Source of the DNA: an uncultured Alphaproteobacteria bacterium
GTDB lineage: Bacteria; Pseudomonadota; Alphaproteobacteria; Rhizobiales; Ancalomicrobiaceae
Assembly (NCBI GenBank): GCA_937919435.1
Contig: CALFRR010000172.1
Span: 1-7,432, forward strand
DNA length: 7,432 bases
Direction of reading: 5' to 3'
Position numbers and translations under genes: made by a program. Below the pieces are notes generated by a model, which made no database searches, was not told the origin of the DNA, and saw only the letters and a list, made by a program, of their open reading frames with translations. Positions 5,106 to 7,432 of the stretch are shown piece by piece (position 1 is the stretch's first letter; each line of letters starts with the position of its first letter).

Positions 5106-6416
5106 ATGTCCAATGCCGCGACGGCCACGACGGCGCCGGCCACCAAACCATTCTCGATGAAACCGATCGTCCAGGTCGGCGCCGGCAACGCGCTCGAGAT
5201 CTACGACTTCATGATCTACGGGTACTACGCCCGTTACATCGCCCAGACCTACTTCCCGAGCGCCGACGAGTACGTCTCGTTGATGCTGTCGCTGATGACC
5301 TTCGCCTTCGGCTTCCTCGCCCGGCCGATCGGCGCGATCGTGCTCGGCTCCTACGCCGACCGTCACGGCCGACGCGCCGGCCTGATCATGGCGCTCGGCC
5401 TGATGTCGGTCGGCATCGTCGCCGTCGCCTGCACCCCGTCCTATGCCTCGATCGGCATCGCCGCACCGATCATCGTCCTGATCGGCCGTCTGCTGCAGGG
5501 CTTCTCGGCGGGTGCCGAACTCGGCGGCGTGGTGGTCTATCTCGCCGAGATCGCCCAGCCCAACCGGCGCGCCTTCTACACCTGCTTCCAGGTGTGTTCG
5601 CAGCAGTTCGCGGTGATGACCGCGTCGATCGCCGGCATCATCCTGCTCTACACCCTGACGCCCACCGAAATGGGTGAATGGGGCTGGCGTCTGCCGCTGC
5701 TGTTCGGCTGCGCGGTGATCCCGGTGCTGTTCTGGCTGCGCGCCAGCCTGTCGGAGACCGAGGTCTTCGCCAGGAAGAAGCGCACCCCGTCGGTCGGCGA
5801 GATCTGCAAGGGCCTCGTCTCCGGTTGGCGCGTGATCCTGCGCTGCATGGGCATGTCGTCGATGGCGGTGGTGACCTCGCAGGCGATCACCTCCTACGCC
5901 CCGACCTTCATCAAGTCGCTGAAGCTCGGCGACTGGGTCGGCTTCGTCACCCTGTTCTTCGTCGGCCTGAGCATCCTCGTCGCGCTGCCGATCATGGCGA
6001 CCATCGCCGACAAGGTGAACCGCCGCTCGATGCTGATCGTCGTCACCCTGACCGCCACTCTGTCGGCCTATCCGCTGCTCTCCTGGCTCGCCGCGGAACC
6101 GACCGTGTTCAAGTTCGTGGTGTTCGAACTGTGGTTCTCGTTCATGTACGCGAGCTACAGCGCGGCCCAGGTGCCGACGATGGTCGAGACCGTGCCGCCC
6201 GAGAGCCGCACCGCCGGCTACTCCTTCGCCCAAGCGGTGGCCGCGGCGATCCTCGGCGGCTTCACTCCGGCGATCGCCACCTGGCTCAACCATACGTTCC
6301 AGTCGAACGCGATGGTCGGTCTGTGGCTCGCCATCGCCGCCGGCATCTCGTTCGTCTCGGTCCTCACCCTCGACGGCAAGGCCGTCCGGGAAGGTCAATC
6401 GGCGCCCCTCCATTGA
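5106..6416 (+). CDS. MFS metabolite:H+ symporter, citrate/tricarballylate carrier-like
   Basis: A 436-residue inner-membrane protein of the major facilitator superfamily, metabolite:H+ symporter (MHS) branch, with the expected 12 hydrophobic segments. Marks of the branch are GNALEIYDFMIYGYYA (27-42) in helix 1, FLARPIGAIVLGSYADRHGR (70-89) carrying motif A between helices 2 and 3, and RLLQGFSAGAELGGVVVYLAE (128-148) in helix 4. The second half repeats motif A in degenerate form at about 299-308 (TIADKVNRRS). From memory, the helix 1 region, the FPSADEYVSLM stretch and helix 4 match bacterial citrate and tricarballylate symporters (CitA, TcuC type) more closely than proline/betaine (ProP) or ketoglutarate (KgtP) carriers. 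It therefore probably imports a di- or tricarboxylate, or a hydroxy acid, with protons. It lies 117 bp after the enolase-like gene in the same direction and is probably co-transcribed. It is likely the uptake step of the pathway; the exact substrate is unproven. Confidence 0.9.
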   Translation: MSNAATATTAPATKPFSMKPIVQVGAGNALEIYDFMIYGYYARYIAQTYFPSADEYVSLMLSLMTFAFGFLARPIGAIVLGSYADRHGRRAGLIMALGLMSVGIVAVACTPSYASIGIAAPIIVLIGRLLQGFSAGAELGGVVVYLAEIAQPNRRAFYTCFQVCSQQFAVMTASIAGIILLYTLTPTEMGEWGWRLPLLFGCAVIPVLFWLRASLSETEVFARKKRTPSVGEICKGLVSGWRVILRCMGMSSMAVVTSQAITSYAPTFIKSLKLGDWVGFVTLFFVGLSILVALPIMATIADKVNRRSMLIVVTLTATLSAYPLLSWLAAEPTVFKFVVFELWFSFMYASYSAAQVPTMVETVPPESRTAGYSFAQAVAAAILGGFTPAIATWLNHTFQSNAMVGLWLAIAAGISFVSVLTLDGKAVREGQSAPLH

Positions 6417-6422
6417 CGCCGT

Positions 6423-6452
6423 CGGTCGGGGGACTTCCGGTTCCCCCGACCG
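6423..6452 (+). terminator. Stable hairpin after the transporter gene (attenuator or stabiliser)
   Basis: CGGTCGGGGGA (6423-6433) and TCCCCCGACCG (6442-6452) make a perfect 11-bp, very GC-rich stem with the 8-nt loop CTTCCGGT, starting 7 nt after the transporter stop. The following CAACTCGG has no U-run, so it is not a textbook intrinsic terminator. It could be partially terminating, or it could protect the upstream message and so lower dehydrogenase expression relative to the first three genes. Confidence 0.6.
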
Positions 6453-6458
6453 CAACTC

Positions 6459-6490
6459 GGCCGGCATCGAGTCTCGACCCGGTGCCGGTC
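6459..6490 (+). other. Second hairpin just upstream of the dehydrogenase start
   Basis: GGCCGGCA (6459-6466) can pair with TGCCGGTC (6483-6490), an 8-bp stem with one G-U pair. The 16-nt loop itself contains TCGA-GTC-TCGA. It ends 9 nt before the AGAAGG Shine-Dalgarno (6500-6505) of the dehydrogenase gene. It may act with the preceding hairpin, or be fortuitous in GC-rich DNA. Confidence 0.35.
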
Positions 6491-6514
6491 CTCTCTCTCA
6501 GAAGGCGAACCCCG

Positions 6515-7432
6515 ATGAAGATCGTCGTCCTCGACGGCCACACCCTCAATCCCGGCGACCTCTCCTGGGAGGGCATCGCCTCCAAGGGCGACCTCACGGT
6601 CCACGACCGCACCGCCGCGGCCGACACCGTCGCCCGGATCGGCGACGCCGAGATCGTCTTCACCAACAAGACCGTGCTCGGCCGGGCCGAGTTCGCCGCC
6701 TGCCCGAAGATCCGCTTCGTCGGCGTGCTGGCGACCGGCTACAACGTCGTCGACATCGCCGCGGCGACCGAACGCGGCATCGTCGTCGCCAACATCCCGA
6801 CCTACGGCACCGCCGCCGTCGCCCAGTTCGCCACCGCGCTGATGCTCGAGCTCTGCCATCGGGTCGGAAGCCACGAGGCGTCGGTGCGCGACGGCGAATG
6901 GTTCCGCAATCCCGACTGGTGCTGGTGGCATTCGCCGCTCACCGAACTCGCCGGCAAGACCCTCGGCGTCGTCGGCTTCGGCCGGATCGGCCAGGCCTTC
7001 GCCCGGATCGGCCAGGCACTCGGCATGAACGTGCTGGCCTTCGACGCCTACGAAGACAAGCGGCTGGAGAGCGCGACGCTGCGCTACTGCGGGCTCGACG
7101 AGTTGCTCGCCAAATCCGACGTGGTCAGCCTGCACTGTCCGTTGTTCGAGACCAACCGCGGCATGATCGATGCGCGGGCGCTGTCGCTGATGAAGCCGAC
7201 CGCCTTCCTCCTCAACACCTCGCGCGGGCCGCTGGTGGTCGAGCAGGATCTCGCCGACGCGCTGAACGCCGGCCGCATCGCCGGCGCCGGCCTCGACGTG
7301 CTGTCGAGCGAACCGCCGGCCTGCGACAATCCGCTGATCGGCGCGAAGAACTGCATCGTCACCCCGCACATCGCCTGGGCGGCCCGCGAATCGCGGGCCC
7401 GGATGATGTCGATCGCCGAGAAGAACCTCGCC
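6515..7432 (+). CDS. NAD-type D-2-hydroxyacid dehydrogenase (glycerate dehydrogenase-like), 3' end cut by the window
   Basis: 306 codons are visible from ATG at 6515 (AGAAGG 9 nt upstream), with no stop before the right edge. Usual length is about 315-330, so nearly all is present. The family layout is clear: a substrate domain at both ends and a Rossmann domain (about 100-290) with GVVGFGRIGQ (Gly154, Gly156, Gly159). Asp177 at the end of the second strand (LAFDAYE) indicates NAD(H) rather than NADP(H). The catalytic set is complete: Arg237 (NTSRGP), Glu266 (SSEPPA) and His285 (TPHIAWA). The N-terminal ATGYNVVD and NIPTYGTAAVAQFATALML resemble hydroxypyruvate reductase/glycerate dehydrogenase and related D-lactate dehydrogenases. 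It interconverts a 2-oxo acid and a D-2-hydroxy acid in the cytoplasm. It lies 98 bp after the transporter, same strand, with hairpins between, so it is probably the fourth gene of the unit. In the pathway it could feed a D-hydroxy acid to the kinase or process the 2-oxo product of the enolase-like step. Confidence 0.92.
   Translation, partial: MKIVVLDGHTLNPGDLSWEGIASKGDLTVHDRTAAADTVARIGDAEIVFTNKTVLGRAEFAACPKIRFVGVLATGYNVVDIAAATERGIVVANIPTYGTAAVAQFATALMLELCHRVGSHEASVRDGEWFRNPDWCWWHSPLTELAGKTLGVVGFGRIGQAFARIGQALGMNVLAFDAYEDKRLESATLRYCGLDELLAKSDVVSLHCPLFETNRGMIDARALSLMKPTAFLLNTSRGPLVVEQDLADALNAGRIAGAGLDVLSSEPPACDNPLIGAKNCIVTPHIAWAARESRARMMSIAEKNLA

Noticed and set aside
3758..5677. A 639-codon plus-strand frame across the enolase-like and transporter genes
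   Set aside because: It is Arg-rich, domainless and in the wrong frame relative to two well-supported genes with their own ribosome binding sites.
3423..6467. A 1014-codon open frame on the minus strand opposite the kinase, enolase-like and transporter genes
   Set aside because: It has Arg/Gly/Asp/Glu-rich low-complexity composition, no recognisable domain, and runs opposite three clear genes. Long antisense frames are expected in high-GC DNA, where stop codons are scarce.

Overview
This 7.4 kb window is GC-rich DNA (about two thirds G+C or more by eye, with third positions almost all G or C) and densely coding. It looks like an ordinary chromosomal or accessory catabolic locus of a high-GC proteobacterium, most likely an alphaproteobacterium. 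That taxonomic guess rests on codon use and gene content, not on a marker gene. I see no RNA genes, insertion sequences, CRISPR arrays or phage genes.

Layout. The left third is read on the minus strand. It holds, from right to left, a LacI-family regulator (1414-2433), a LysR-family regulator (440-1330) and the first 114 codons of a TauE/SafE (TSUP) membrane permease that runs off the left edge (1-342). The 270-bp divergent region (2434-2703) holds a sigma70-like promoter facing right. Two near-identical CACGTG-centred palindromes overlap it, one between the -35 and -10 boxes and one over the expected start of transcription, which is where a LacI-type repressor would be expected to bind. The right two thirds is read on the plus strand: an APH-fold small-molecule kinase (2704-3726), a divergent enolase paralogue (3723-4988, overlapping the kinase by ATGA), an MFS metabolite:H+ symporter resembling citrate/tricarballylate carriers (5106-6416), and an NAD-type D-2-hydroxyacid dehydrogenase related to glycerate dehydrogenase (6515 to beyond the right edge).

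How the genes may work together. The plus-strand genes look like an inducible uptake and catabolism unit for a hydroxy acid, repressed by the divergent LacI protein. The symporter would import the acid, the kinase would phosphorylate a hydroxyl, the enolase-like protein would remove water from the 2-phospho acid to give an enol phosphate, and the dehydrogenase would interconvert a 2-oxo acid and a D-2-hydroxy acid. The logic parallels glycerate to 2-phosphoglycerate to phosphoenolpyruvate. However, the enolase keeps the metal ligands and the catalytic Lys/Glu while changing several residues that normally surround the C3-hydroxyl leaving group and the substrate-closing loop (Ser-to-Ala and Thr-to-Arg in loop 1, Glu-to-Asp, His-to-Ala). 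This suggests a substrate other than 2-phosphoglycerate, possibly one with an extra carboxylate. That is the most interesting point here and may represent an undescribed pathway. The substrate itself cannot be named from sequence alone.
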